Below, one piece after another: positions 34,322 to 45,254 of a stretch of 64,000 nucleotides of DNA. Source of the stretch: Azolla caroliniana (lineage: Eukaryota; Polypodiophyta). Within the stretch, counting starts at the first letter, position 1, and each line of letters opens with the position of its first letter. The DNA lies in NCBI GenBank assembly GCA_043228905.1, contig JBHGNT010000004.1, forward strand, positions 11,718,001 to 11,782,000. Direction: 5' to 3'. The notes beneath the pieces are model-generated. The model did not search any database. It had not been told where the DNA came from and saw nothing but the letters and a program-made list of their open reading frames with translations. The position numbers were made by a program, and so were the translations under genes.

Positions 34322-34517
34322 AGTTACAAAATGCTGAAAATAATGTTGCTAATGTTCATTAACATGTAAGAAAGGAAGTTTTTCAGGAACAGGGGGAGAC
34401 AACGAATGTCGACACACCTGCACCACTCAGCCTTTTCCTTGATGAAGCAGAAAACCAAACAAGAACCAAACGCCCTCGGATGTCGGGTTTCAAAGTGTTG
34501 GGAAATTGGTCTCTCCG

Positions 34518-34972
34518 TATTATAGATCTAAGTACTAAAGTAAGCTTAAGATAAGGATAAAGTAATGATAGATAGAAAGGAGAAAGAGAAAGAAGGGTGC
34601 CGATCAACCCGACCACCCTCGAGCAAAGGGATCGAGACGGACTCGAACCTCGATCGGCGTCCCATACCACCGCCGTGGCGTCGAGTCGTACTTGGTGCTG
34701 GCGCACTCGCTACAAGAGTTGACCCACCACACGAGCAAAGTCTCGATGTAGTCAAAAGATGATCAAATGAGGGTAGCTAGGCCTCTTATTTATAGCGATA
34801 CCCAAGGCCCCCAAGCAAGTTCACACTTGACCTAATGGGTTGTCTCAATCCCGAGGATTAAAAGTAATCCTCCCCTTCTTTACACTCTCATTTAACCCTC
34901 ACACTTATCCACGTGTATAGAATACTACGGTAAATTCTTACCACGGGATATTATATGGTCATGCCCGTAACA
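34518..34972 (-). repeat. 3' LTR of the chromovirus
   Basis: 455 bp, TGTTACGGGCATGACC...CTATAATA on the minus strand. Its TATA-like CTATAAATAAG is near 34789-34799. Confidence 0.92.
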
Positions 34973-36350
34973 TAATCCCCCTCTTTAAAACATTGCACTC
35001 TTGCAATGGAAAGTTAGGGAAGTTAGTTCTAAGAGTATTTTCGCGTTCCCATGTGGCATCTTTTATTGATTTATCCATCCATTTTATTTTAAATTCTCGG
35101 ATTTCTTTAGTACGTAATTTTTTTGTTTTAACATCGAGAATTCTTTCTGGTACATGTGGTTTAGAAGATAATTCTTCAGAAGTAACCAGAGTTTCAGTCG
35201 TAACTGTATTGTCGCCAGAACCTAGAAGTTCTTTTAGACGACTCACATGAAAGACTGGATGAATTCCGACACCATCGGGAAGAGCGAGACGATAGGCTGA
35301 TGACCCAATGCGTTTGAGGACTGTAAAAGGTCCACAAAACCGTGGGGCTAACTTAGCGCACTTACCCGTAGACAATGTCTTAGAATTGTGAGGTACACGT
35401 AAAAATACCTTCTGTCCAGGGTTGAATACACGAGGTTGCCTATGATGATCAGCATAAAAACGCGCTCTATCTTGAGCTGTTTTTATATTATCTCGTGCAA
35501 TATGCAACATATCTTGCATATCCCGAAGAAAGTTTTGCGTACTTCGCAACTCATCATGATGTATATTAACATCAATCGGGGCTCGTGGCTGAAAACCATA
35601 CATCAACATAAAAGGACTATATCCCGTCGACGTATGCTTGGAGCTGTTATAAGCAAACTCCAAAATTGGGAGATAACGTTCCCATTTTGTTGGTTTTGCA
35701 CCAACGTATGCTCGAAGCATGTCCTCAATAATTTGATTTACTCGTTCTGTCTGTCCATCGGATTGAGGATGATCCGTGGAGCTCATGCTCAACGTAGTTT
35801 CTAACTTCTTAAAGACTTGTGTCCAGAAGTCACTAGTAAACTTTGGATCTCGATCACTCACGATATCCATCGGTAACCCATAAAAACGAAACAATTCGTC
35901 CACGAATTGGTAAGCCAATTCAGGAGCTGTTACCGTGGTTTTAGTAGCAATAAATCTGGCCATTTTAGTTAGTCGATCAACGACAACCCAGATGGCATCA
36001 TGATCTTTTTGGGTGCGAGGAAGGCTAACAATAAAATCCATGGATATACTTTCCCACTTATTATTGGGAATGTCCAAGGGATGTAAAAGTCCTGCGGCTT
36101 TAAGTCGCTCGACTTTGTTAACCTGACACTGGTGACATTTAGTCACATAACTATGTATGTCAGGACGCATCTTAGGCCAATAAAATTGAGTGGAGATGAG
36201 AACGAGTGTACGATGTATTCCAGGGTGCCCTGCTGAGGGTGCATCATGGCATTCAAAAAGAATCCTCTTTTTGACCTCGGGTAAATCTGGAACACAAACC
36301 TTCCCATTACGGTAGAGCAAACCGTTAGCAATGTGGAAGTATTCCTTCAA
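34959..36350 (-). pseudogene. Chromovirus integrase with chromodomain
   Basis: A 463-codon open segment lies in the same frame as the RT upstream, separated only by a TAG at about 36388. The HHCC zinc region (residues about 34-74, ending KCHQCQ) is followed by the DDE core: SMDFIVSLP, IVSDRDPKF and HPQSDGQTERVNQ. The chromodomain is at about residues 395-445 (PERILDVKTKKLRTKEI, then KWMDKSIKDATWE) and in related elements guides insertion to modified chromatin. The segment ends in the start of the 3' LTR. The domain itself looks intact; only its separation from the polyprotein by stops is disabling. Confidence 0.9.
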
Positions 36351-36386
36351 GGATGTGGTGGTGTCTGTTCCAGACTCAACTCTTGC

Positions 36387-37658
36387 CTAGTATTTTGCGA
36401 AATAACTGTCATCAGGATACTTTCCTCGAAGGTGATCATAAAGATCTGATGATATTTCAGTGAAGGTAAGCGTGTTAACTTCACGGATGCGACTTAGTGC
36501 ATCAGCGACAGTGTTCATGGAACCTTTACGATATTGTATGGAAAAATCAAAGTCCTGGATGAGATCAGCCCATCGTACCTTACGACCTTTCAGGTCTTGT
36601 TGGTCACAAAAATATTTCAAGGACTCATGGTCCGTAGTTACCACAAAGTGATTTCCATAAAGATAATGGCGCCATGTTTTGAGCGCATGTATAACTGCAA
36701 ATAATTCCTTTTCTTGAACGGTATACCGACATTGAGCAGAATCAAGTTTCTTACTCTCGAACGCTATTGGTTTACCATCTTGATATAAGACAACACCTAT
36801 AGCATAATTGCTTGCATCGGTTTCAACCTCAAAAGGTTTTGAAGGATTAGGTAAAAGAAGTGAAGGAGCCTTGCAAACCAGGTCCTTGAGTTCCTTAAAG
36901 GCGAGGTCTAGTGTACCATTCCACACAATAGGTTTTGTAGACTTATGCGTTTCACCTTTTAAAAGATCAGTAAACGGCGTCGTCAATTGGGAGTAATTAC
37001 GAAGAGACTTTCGCAAAAACCCGACAAAACCAAGGAATGATCGAACTTCTCGAATATTCCGAAGAGTGGGCCAAAGCTTGATTTTCTCAATGCGAGAAGG
37101 ATCAATTTCAACTCCTCGTTCGGTTATGAGATGTCCTAGATAAGTGATTGATTTCTTGAAGAACTCACATTTTGAGATCTTCGCATAAAACTGTTTGTCA
37201 CGCAATGTTTGTAAAACAAAGCGGACATGTCTAGCATGTTCTTGTAATGTACGGCTATAAACTAAAATATCATCCAAGAAAATAACGACAAATTTTCCAA
37301 GTTGTTCTCGGAAAATGTCATTCATTTCTTGTTGAAAAGTAGCCGGAGCATTGGTCAAACCAAAAGGCATAACCAAAAACTCGTAATGGCCATAGCGCGT
37401 ACGAAATGCCGTTTTAGGAACATCGTCCTCACTTATTCGTATTTGATGGTAGCTAGTACGGAGATCAAGTTTTGTAAAATACCGAGCTCCTTGGAGACGG
37501 TCAATTAGATCGTCAGCCCGGGGCAATGGGTACGAATTCTTGATCGTCACTTTATTCAAGCGTCGGTAATTAATACACATACGCCATCTGCCCTCTTTCT
37601 TTTTAACCAAGAGAACTGGTGCACCCCATGGAGATTTACTATAACGTATATAACCCAT
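36387..37658 (-). pseudogene. Chromovirus reverse transcriptase and RNase H
   Basis: A 423-codon open segment. RT motifs: [48 protein letters not shown] and the catalytic FLDD at residues 127-130. RNase H follows ([38 protein letters not shown]). In-frame stops separate it from protease (between 37659 and 37803, three stops) and integrase (one stop). Readthrough of four stops would be needed to make one polyprotein, so I treat it as a recently inactivated copy. Confidence 0.92.
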
Positions 37659-37802
37659 TCATAAAAAGTCCTTGAGTTGCTTAGATACCTCATCTTCTTC
37701 GGATCAACTTAAGCGATACGGAGGTATACTTATTGGTGCAACACCAGGTACAATATCTATACGATGGTCTATATTACGTTTAGGAGGTAACCCATTAGGT
37801 AG

Positions 37803-39392
37803 TTAACTTGGAAAAACATCATGAAAATCATTTAAGATTTCATCAAGTTGTTGTTGTTCAAAATATGTTAATTGAACTGGGACATTATCGATATTGTAAA
37901 CGTGAATGTCCGGATCAAGTACACAATAAAATAACGTAGAGCAAGACAACTCGGATATTGATGGACACGAGGAAACAATCGAGAGGGATTGTTTTTTTAC
38001 ACATTGAATAAATTGCGTACAATCGTTCAGTACAAAAGAAATGGAATGGCGAACCCAATCAATAAATAAAGAAGAGTTTTTATTATAAAACCAGGGATAA
38101 CCTAGTATTACATCGGTGGTACAAAGATTCATTACATGGAAGTCTACTTCCTCTATATAAGTATCAATAGAAATTCCTAATGAATGAATCGCCCCGTTGA
38201 TGTATTGTACTCTTCCATCAACCAAGTGCACCGTGTAGGTGTGATAACTTACGGTGGGTTGGATTCCCCATATCTGAACCAAACGATCATTCACAAAATT
38301 GTGTGAGCTTCCCGAATCAAATAAAAATTGTACGGGAGATCCATTGATATACCCGTTTGCACGTAGTAAATCATTGGGACCCAATACATAGTGAGGGAAA
38401 GAACATTGACAATTACTTAAATGATGTGTATAGACCTGAAGGAGATTAGGAATCTGACCTTTATGGTCTACAACTTTAGCTTTGTTGTCGTGCTCTTTCC
38501 GTTGGAGCTTTTGACATTGATCTTTTGTATGACCCTTCTTTTTGCAGAATACACAAAAAGGATGTTGTCGCTTACAATCGCGATCCAGGAATTCGTTGGG
38601 TGTCTTGCGTTTCCCAACAAATTGTGACTGCTTAGTCCCGGGCGCTTCGTTGGGTTTGTTATGGTCCTTCTTCGAAGTGCGTTGATAGCGAAGAACTATT
38701 TCAACGGCCTCTTCGAAGGATTTTGGATCCTTATCGTACACTATCCAATGATAGTCCGAATTGGGGATGCCATTGACAAAACAAGCTATCAACCAATTGT
38801 CCCCTTCTAGACCCGATTTTTGGATTTGGGTTCTAGCATGGTGAACATAGTCTTCTAGCGAGGAAAATTTCCTGCTAGAGAGGTTCATTAAAGCTTGTGC
38901 TGCCTCGGTTCGAGAGGGAGGTTGCAGAAATTGGCCCTTAAAAACCGTGACAAAATCTGTCCAGGTATCGGGCAATTTCCCCATAGTACGGAGCCCACGC
39001 CACCAGGCGGCGGCCTTACCCCCGAGTTCTCGGCCGACATATGCAATCTTCGTATTATCTGGCGTGGGATAGAGCTCAAAATGAGACTCCCATTGTCCCA
39101 GCCATGTGCAGATTGCTTCTTCGGTTCTTTCCTTTTTGTCTCCCGTAAATGGCTTAACGACAAATGATGGTTCACCTTGTCGCTCATCAGGTCTATTAGT
39201 CTCACGTTGTAGACTAATGACACGTGCCTCAAGAGCACTCTGAGATTGCCGAAGTTCGGTCATCTGTTGAGTAGTGAAACTAAGGTATTGGGTTATTTGT
39301 GCCAAATACATCTCAGTGGACATTTGTCCAGGAGCATTCCCTTGAGTTCCTTCCGCTTGAGCGGATGACATGGGGTCGTTAATTTGAGCCAT
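37803..39392 (-). pseudogene. Chromovirus gag-protease, open 529 codons
   Basis: Starts MAQINDPMSSAQAEG. Retrotransposon gag core at about residues 85-235 (YVGRELGGKAAAWWRG; LNWFL-like region LSSRKFSSLEDYVHHARTQ). CCHC knuckle CVFCKKKGHTKDQC at 280-293. Protease active site FLFDSGSSHNFV at about 357-368. Continuous from Gag into protease, as usual for chromoviruses with a single ORF. It ends at a stop where the family would continue to RT, so Gag and protease could still be made. Confidence 0.92.
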
Positions 39393-41064
39393 TAAAGATT
39401 ATTTCTGGAAAAGAAATAGGACAAGGTTAGAGATATAGTCATAACATCATGTCGTGATGTAAACATATCATGGGCGAGCATTAATCGATATCATTATCTC
39501 ACGTCAATACCCCTCTAGATGTATGAGATGAGGTTCAAGATCAGGTTACTATGGTAACACAAAGGTGTTTTAAAAACCATGGGGGTGACAAATAAATGTC
39601 TTTCCCTGATCTCTATATCGATTTTTTCATGGTGGCTCCCCGAGGCTCAACCATGTATGTTCGCGTCATGAATTGTTTATACACGAAAAAAATGTTAATA
39701 ATAAACTATGTTTCGGTGCCCACATATGTGGTTTCGGCTCTTTAAGTCCTATTACGAGGACCCCGAGGTGCACTTAGACCTTAAGTCTAAACATGTGTTA
39801 TAGTCATATGTATCAAGGATGTTGTATGGTCTTGGTCATATTTGAACTCGAGACCTCGAGAACAAATACATTAAACACTTGAGCCAACCAAGTAAGTTGC
39901 TCTTCTCGAATGCTTAATGTTTGATGCGTATAAGAGATATGCGAGGCAATTGATCATATATGTTTTTTTTTAAAAGAACATATATGTCAAGGGTCCTTAT
40001 TTCGTCCTCATTTACCAAAACTATGTTGGTACGTTACCTAACCTCAAGTCTCGTAATTACGATGGCATACGTCAAAGTGCAACCTAATGGTGAAGCCAAA
40101 TGAGCCCTTGTTTCGTAGTAGGCTCACGTGGGCCATCACATGGTCACGTCATTACGAATGCCTCTCGTAAAAACGAGCTCATGGTGGCATCGTATCCATG
40201 TAACGAGGGAGGGATGTTGGATACGTGCGTCATTGGAGCGACCTCACTTGAAGTGGGTCAAGCCCTACGTACTCAACATCAATTTGGCTATTGGCGTTTC
40301 TTTACGTAACGAAATCGAGGTCGTCAACGGGGTTATCAACAATAAAAAAATGTTGAAAAAGGGATGGTGACAACGCCATTCTCACAAAAATGTGAGGACG
40401 GCCACCAACATCCTTTTCCCGACAAGGACAACTTTCGATATAATCACGTAATAACGAATATACACATATGTTTACTTATCACATATATACGATCAAATAC
40501 GTATATATGTGACCACATATGCCTATATTAAACATATCGTTATATTAAATAGCCACAAATGATGTGATCGAGATACGTAATCGAGGTATATACCTCTACG
40601 CACACGAAACATCCACAAATAAGAGATCATCGTAATACGCAATTGAGGTATTGACCTCTTACGCATACGAGACCAACCGCATATCATTTACAACAAATCA
40701 ACAACTCATACGCAAATGTAACATATGTTCGTGAACGTAATACGTAATTGAGGTATTAACCTCGTATGCATACGACACTCATCACATATTATTAATATGT
40801 CAAACGAGGTATTGACCTCGTGCACATATGTAAACGTTTTAGATAATCAATTAAAGACCACTACAACATCATTGACTTAATGAAAAAAATTACATATAAA
40901 CTAAACACATGATTAGATGGGAGAAGAGAGAATAGAAAGAAAAATTATGGAAAGAGTTACCGAAGTTCTTTGTTGATCGTTGTCTGGATCAAGGCCGACC
41001 GCACATCGATCGATCAACATCAATCAAAAGACAAATGAAAAACAAAGAAACATTAGTACGTAAA
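39393..41064 (-). other. Chromovirus leader between primer site and gag, with repeated palindromes
   Basis: A 1.7-kb non-coding leader. Four copies of a 14-nt near-palindrome, gaggtattgacctc or variants, lie at 40583, 40645, 40750 and 40806. They sit in repeated contexts with cgtaat and cgcatacg. They would form short hairpins in the genomic RNA. Confidence 0.8.
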
Positions 41065-41076
41065 TCTGATACCAAA

Positions 41077-41531
41077 TATTATAGATCTAAGTACTAAAGT
41101 AAGCTTAAGATAAGGATAAAGTAATGATAGATAGAAAGGAGAAAGAGAAAGAAGGGTGCCGATCCACCCGACCACCCCCAAGCGAAGGGATCGAGACGGA
41201 CTCGAGCCTCGATCGGCGTCCCATACCACCGCCGTGGCGTCGAGTCGTACCTGGTGCTGGCGCGCTCGCTACAAGAGTTGACCCACCACACGAGCAGAGT
41301 CTCGATGTAGTCAAAAGTTGATCAAATGAGGGTAGCTAGGCCTCTTATTTATAGCGATACCCAAGGCCCCCAGGCAAGTTCACACTTGACCTAATGGGTT
41401 GTCTCAATCCCGAGGATTAAAAGTAATCCTCCCCTTCTTTACACTCTCGTTTAACCCTCACACTTATCCACGTGTATAGAATACTACGGTAAATTCTTAC
41501 CACGGGATATTATATGGTCATGCCCGTAACA
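41077..41531 (-). repeat. 5' LTR of the chromovirus
   Basis: 455 bp, partner of 34518-34972. The primer site TGGTATCAGA follows 2 nt inside. Confidence 0.92.
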
Positions 41532-42055
41532 CTCCAGATGGGATCCGATGATGAATAAAGAGGACCCGGTGAGAACCGGAAGAGATCCGGAAACCGGAGG
41601 AGACCCGGTGAGAACCGGAAGAGAGACTCGGTGAGAACCGAATGAGAAGACATATCTGTAAATATGTTTTGAGTAAGCCTATTGAGGCTATATTTGTAAA
41701 TAGCCCTAAGTTCGTATAAGTATAAATATGACTTAGGGCAATCACTTTGTAATGAGGTAGTTATCATACTGTTGTAATTGTTGTCCAGAGAGCGACAGAG
41801 AGAGCGACAGAGAGAGAGAGAGAGAAAGAGAGAGAGACTGTGTGTGAGATACAATGAGATACTCTGTTGTAACCGTTGGTTGGCGAAGATATAGAGCTCG
41901 AGGTCGTTGCCTTCGAGGCTTTGATTGTACCTTTCTCCCATAGTGATAGTTGGAGTCTGTGGGCTCCCGTGGTTTTTCCCTATTTGGGTTTTCCACGTAA
42001 ACATCCTGTGTATTTCCTTTGTGGGCTCCTTTGTGTACTCTCCATTTCCCATTAC
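41532..42055 (+). repeat. Main part of the 5' LTR of copia H
   Basis: Homologous to 43935-44476, with TATA-like AGTATAAATATGAC near 41719. It contains a (CAGAGAGAG)n tract. Sequence matches the 3' LTR as far as 'ctccatttcccatt', then jumps directly to pol sequence, marking the deletion point. Confidence 0.88.
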
Positions 42056-42142
42056 TTGGTTGAAAACCGGACGCTAACCAGTAACCGGATGACACTCAAC
42101 GAACCGGCTAGATACGGACAAGAAACCGAACCAACCGAAGAA

Positions 42143-42189
<47 letters not shown>

Positions 42190-43885
42190 AGAAGAAGACA
42201 CCGGAATCAGACAAGATCCCGAATCAGATTCGGATTCGGAACAAATGGAGGAACCAACAGTCAGAAACCAGGGACAGACATATCCTCTCCGAGAGAGAAG
42301 AGCCCCCTAGAGAATTTTGGATGCAGAGCATGTGTTGCTAATAGATGAGGGGGAGCCGGAAAGCTTCGAAGAAGCAAAGAGAGACACCCATAGCTGCAAG
42401 TGGTGGAGTGCCATGCAGGATGAGATGGATTCCCTACATGAGAACCACACATATGAATTGACGGAGTTGTAGAAAGGGAAGAGAGCACTCCGGAATAAAT
42501 GGGTGTACAAGTTGAAACTGGGAGATGCCGGAAATCCACCCAGGTATAAGGCCCAAATCATGGTGAAAGGCTTCCAGCAGAAGAAAGGAGTGGATTTCGA
42601 TTAGATCTTTGCCCCGGTAGTAAAGATGACATCCATCTGGACGGTATTGGGCATAGCGGCAAGCATGGACCTGGAGGTAGAGCAACTGGATGTCAAGACA
42701 ACATTCCTACATGGTGACCTCGAAGAAGAGATCTACATGCACCAACAGGAAGGATTTGAGAGGAAAGGGAAGGAGGACCTGGTGTGTCGGCTGAAGAAGA
42801 GCCTAACCGGACTGAAGTAAGCCCCCTGGCAATGGTACCGGAATTTCGACTCCTTCATGACCGACCAAGGGTACCACAAGATGCAGGCCAATCACTGCTT
42901 GTTTGTGAAGAAATTTGATGGAGGAGATTTCCTATTTCTCCTCCTGTATGTGGATGATATGCTGATCGTTAGACGAGACGAAGGCAAGATTCGGATGCTG
43001 AAGAAGGCTCTGAACCAGACCTTCTCAATGAAAAACTTGGGGCCGACAAGACAGATATTGGGAATGCACATCATCCGGGACCGGTCGAAGAAGCTGTTGT
43101 GGCTGTCACAGGAGAAGTATGTGACAAAGGTGCTTCAACGGTTCAACATGTCGGAGGCGAAACCGGTCGGATCGACACTTCCGGCAAACTGCAAGCTATC
43201 CGGAAAACAAAGCCCGAGGACAAAGGCGGAGAAGAGGGATATGATGAAGATACCATATGCCTCTGCCGTCTGGAGCTTGATGTACGCGATGGTATGTACC
43301 CAGTCGGATATTGGATATGTAGTCGGAGTGGTGAGTCGGTTCATGAGCAATCCCGGAAGAGAGCACTGGAACGCGTTCAAGTGGGTACTTCGGTATCTGA
43401 AAGGCACCTCGAGTATGTGTATCCAGTTTAGCTCCAGAAAACCCCAACTCGATGGTTTCACGGATTCAGATATGTTGGCTGATGCAGATACTAGCCGGTC
43501 GACATTCGGATATGTCATGACTTATGCAGGGGGAGTTGTTTCATGGCAGTCGAGGCTGCAAAAGATGGTTGCATTGTCAACCACGGAGGCGGAGTACATG
43601 GCAGATGTAGAAGCCGGTAGGGAGATAATCTGGATGAAGGACTTCATCGGAGAGCTAGGGATCCAACATGAGGAATACCGGCTCTACTGTGATAATCAAA
43701 GCGCCATCCACCTTGCAAAGAACGCGGCCTACCATTCTCGGACAAAACATATCCAGTGGAGGTACCACTGGATCCGGGAGAAAGTAGAAGATCAAGAGTT
43801 CGTGCTGACAAAGATCCACACGGAGGAGAACGGCTTGGACATGCTAACCAAGATCATGACAACCGACAAGCTGGACGCGTGTTGA
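42056..43885 (+). pseudogene. Copia H reverse transcriptase/RNase H with expanded Glu tract
   Basis: Corresponds to copia B from about 4130 onward. A GAA/GAG run at 42137-42198 would encode about 20 glutamates where B has three or four codons. RT: MDLEVEQLDVKTTFLHGDL, LLYVDDMLIVRRDEGK (YVDD at about 42946). RNase H: ALSTTEAEYMADVEAGRE, IHLAKNAAYHSRTKHIQ. The 42857-43885 segment is open for 342 codons, the longest pol frame among these copia copies. Stops at about 42308, 42470, 42602 and 42818 break the rest. Gag, protease and most of integrase are deleted. Confidence 0.9.
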
Positions 43886-43934
43886 AAGCGGATTGGGCTG
43901 ACAAGATATCCCATGCCGGAGTGAAGGGGGAGAT

Positions 43935-44476
43935 TGTTGGGAAATTGGTCTCTCCAGATGGGATCCGGTGATGAATAAAGAGGACCCGGTGAGAACCGGA
44001 AGAGAGAGCCGGTGAGAACCGAAAGAGAAGACATATTTGTAAATATGTTTTGAGTAAGCCTATTGAGGCTATATTTGTAAATAGCCCTAAGTTCATATAA
44101 GTATAAATATGACTTAGGGCAATCACTTTGTAATGAGGTAGTTGTCATACTGTTGTAATTGTTGTCTAGAGAGCGACAGAGAGAGAGAGAGAGAGAGTAT
44201 GTGAGATACAAAGAGATACTCTGTTGTAACCGCCGGTTGGTGAAGATACAGAGCTCAAGGTCGTTGCCTCCGAGGCTCTGATTGTACATACCTTTCTCCC
44301 ATAGTGATAGTTGGAGTTCGTGGGCTCTCGTGGTTTTTCCATATTTGGGTTTTCTACGTAAACATCCTGTGTATTTCCTTTGTGTACTCTCCATTTCCCA
44401 TTTCTGTGTTTCATTCTCATAGAAGTGATTCAAGACTCGGTTGTGGCCGAGCAATATTCCATGCTAATCCTCGACA
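43935..44476 (+). repeat. 3' LTR of copia H
   Basis: 542 bp, TGTTGGGAAATTGG...CCTCGACA, preceded by the polypurine tract GAAGGGGGAGAT (43923-43934). Confidence 0.87.
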
Positions 44477-44609
44477 TAAAGCAACTCGACGTGGTGTAGA
44501 AGAAATAAAGAAAATAAGGGAACTTGAGGTACACCGCCTAGAAACTATGGCTGGGGCGCACTCTATACACTGAGACCATGGGTCACACCCACACCAAAAC
44601 CCTTTGAGT

Positions 44610-45150
44610 ACAATACTATGAGTACAAGACGAGTACTTTACATCCTTCAATAAATACTGATTTAGTGTAAATACAACATACAACATAGTACAATGTGTCT
44701 ATGGAGAACACTTCACATGGATTAAAAGATAATTAGTACAATTCTCTTAAGGATGGACAATACTATGAGTACAAGACGAGTACTTTACATCCTTCTGTAA
44801 ACACAACATAGTACAGATACAACACACAACATAGTACAATGTGTCTATGGAGAACACTTCACATGGATTAAAAGATAATTAGTACAATTCTCTTAAGGAC
44901 AGACAATACTATGAGTACAAGACAAGTACTTTACATCCTTCTGTAAACACAACATAGTACAATGTGTCTATGGAGAACACTTCACATGCATTAAAGATAA
45001 TTAGTACAATTCTCTTAAGGACGGACAATACTATAGAGTACAATACGAGTACTTTACATTCTTTAGTAAATACTGATTTAGTAAAGATACAACAAACAAC
45101 ATAGTACACTTTGTCTATGGAGAACACTTCACATGGATTAAAAGATAATA
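44610..45150 (+). repeat. Tandem repeat, four units of 122-147 bp
   Basis: Units start acaatactat at 44610, 44757, 44903 and 45025. They share the block gtctatggagaacacttcac. Length differences come from a variable acaacata segment. The array lies where the 3' end of the transposase-like gene should be. Confidence 0.9.
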
Positions 45151-45254
45151 GTATTGTGTGTGAATAGTTACAAACATAATTAGTATGCATGCACTAACAC
45201 AAGAATTACTTCCTTACACATTGCATGATAAGTACTAAACATATGGATTAAAAA

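Larger units (their letters stand above)
34518..41531 (-). mobile_element. Chromovirus (Ty3/gypsy), nearly complete
   Basis: A 7.0-kb minus-strand element has LTRs 34518-34972 and 41077-41531, about 97-98% identical by eye (around 11 differences, mostly transitions). It has a primer site TGGTATCAGA at 41065-41074 and a polypurine tract AAAGAGGGGGATTA beside the 3' LTR. It is inserted in the 5' LTR of copia H, with flanking ctccg (34513-34517) and ctcca (41532-41536). One gag-pol frame runs from 39392 to 34959. A chromodomain at the integrase C-terminus places it among chromoviruses. Confidence 0.94.
34496..44476 (+). mobile_element. Copia H, internally deleted, interrupted by a chromovirus
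   Basis: The 5' LTR is split (34496-34517 and 41532 to about 42055). The internal region retains only the integrase tail, RT and RNase H (about 42056-43885), and the 3' LTR is 43935-44476. Flanks caaag (34491-34495) and taaag (44477-44481) fit a 5-bp target duplication with one change. The LTRs belong to the same family as copia B and I. The 22-bp piece TGTTGGGAAATTGGTCTCTCC-g is rejoined to ctccagatggg when the chromovirus is removed. Confidence 0.85.

Noticed and set aside
41876-42310. 144-codon frame with a long Glu tract as a host acidic protein
   Set aside because: It starts within the copia H LTR and its C-terminal half aligns with copia B pol at 4130-4330.
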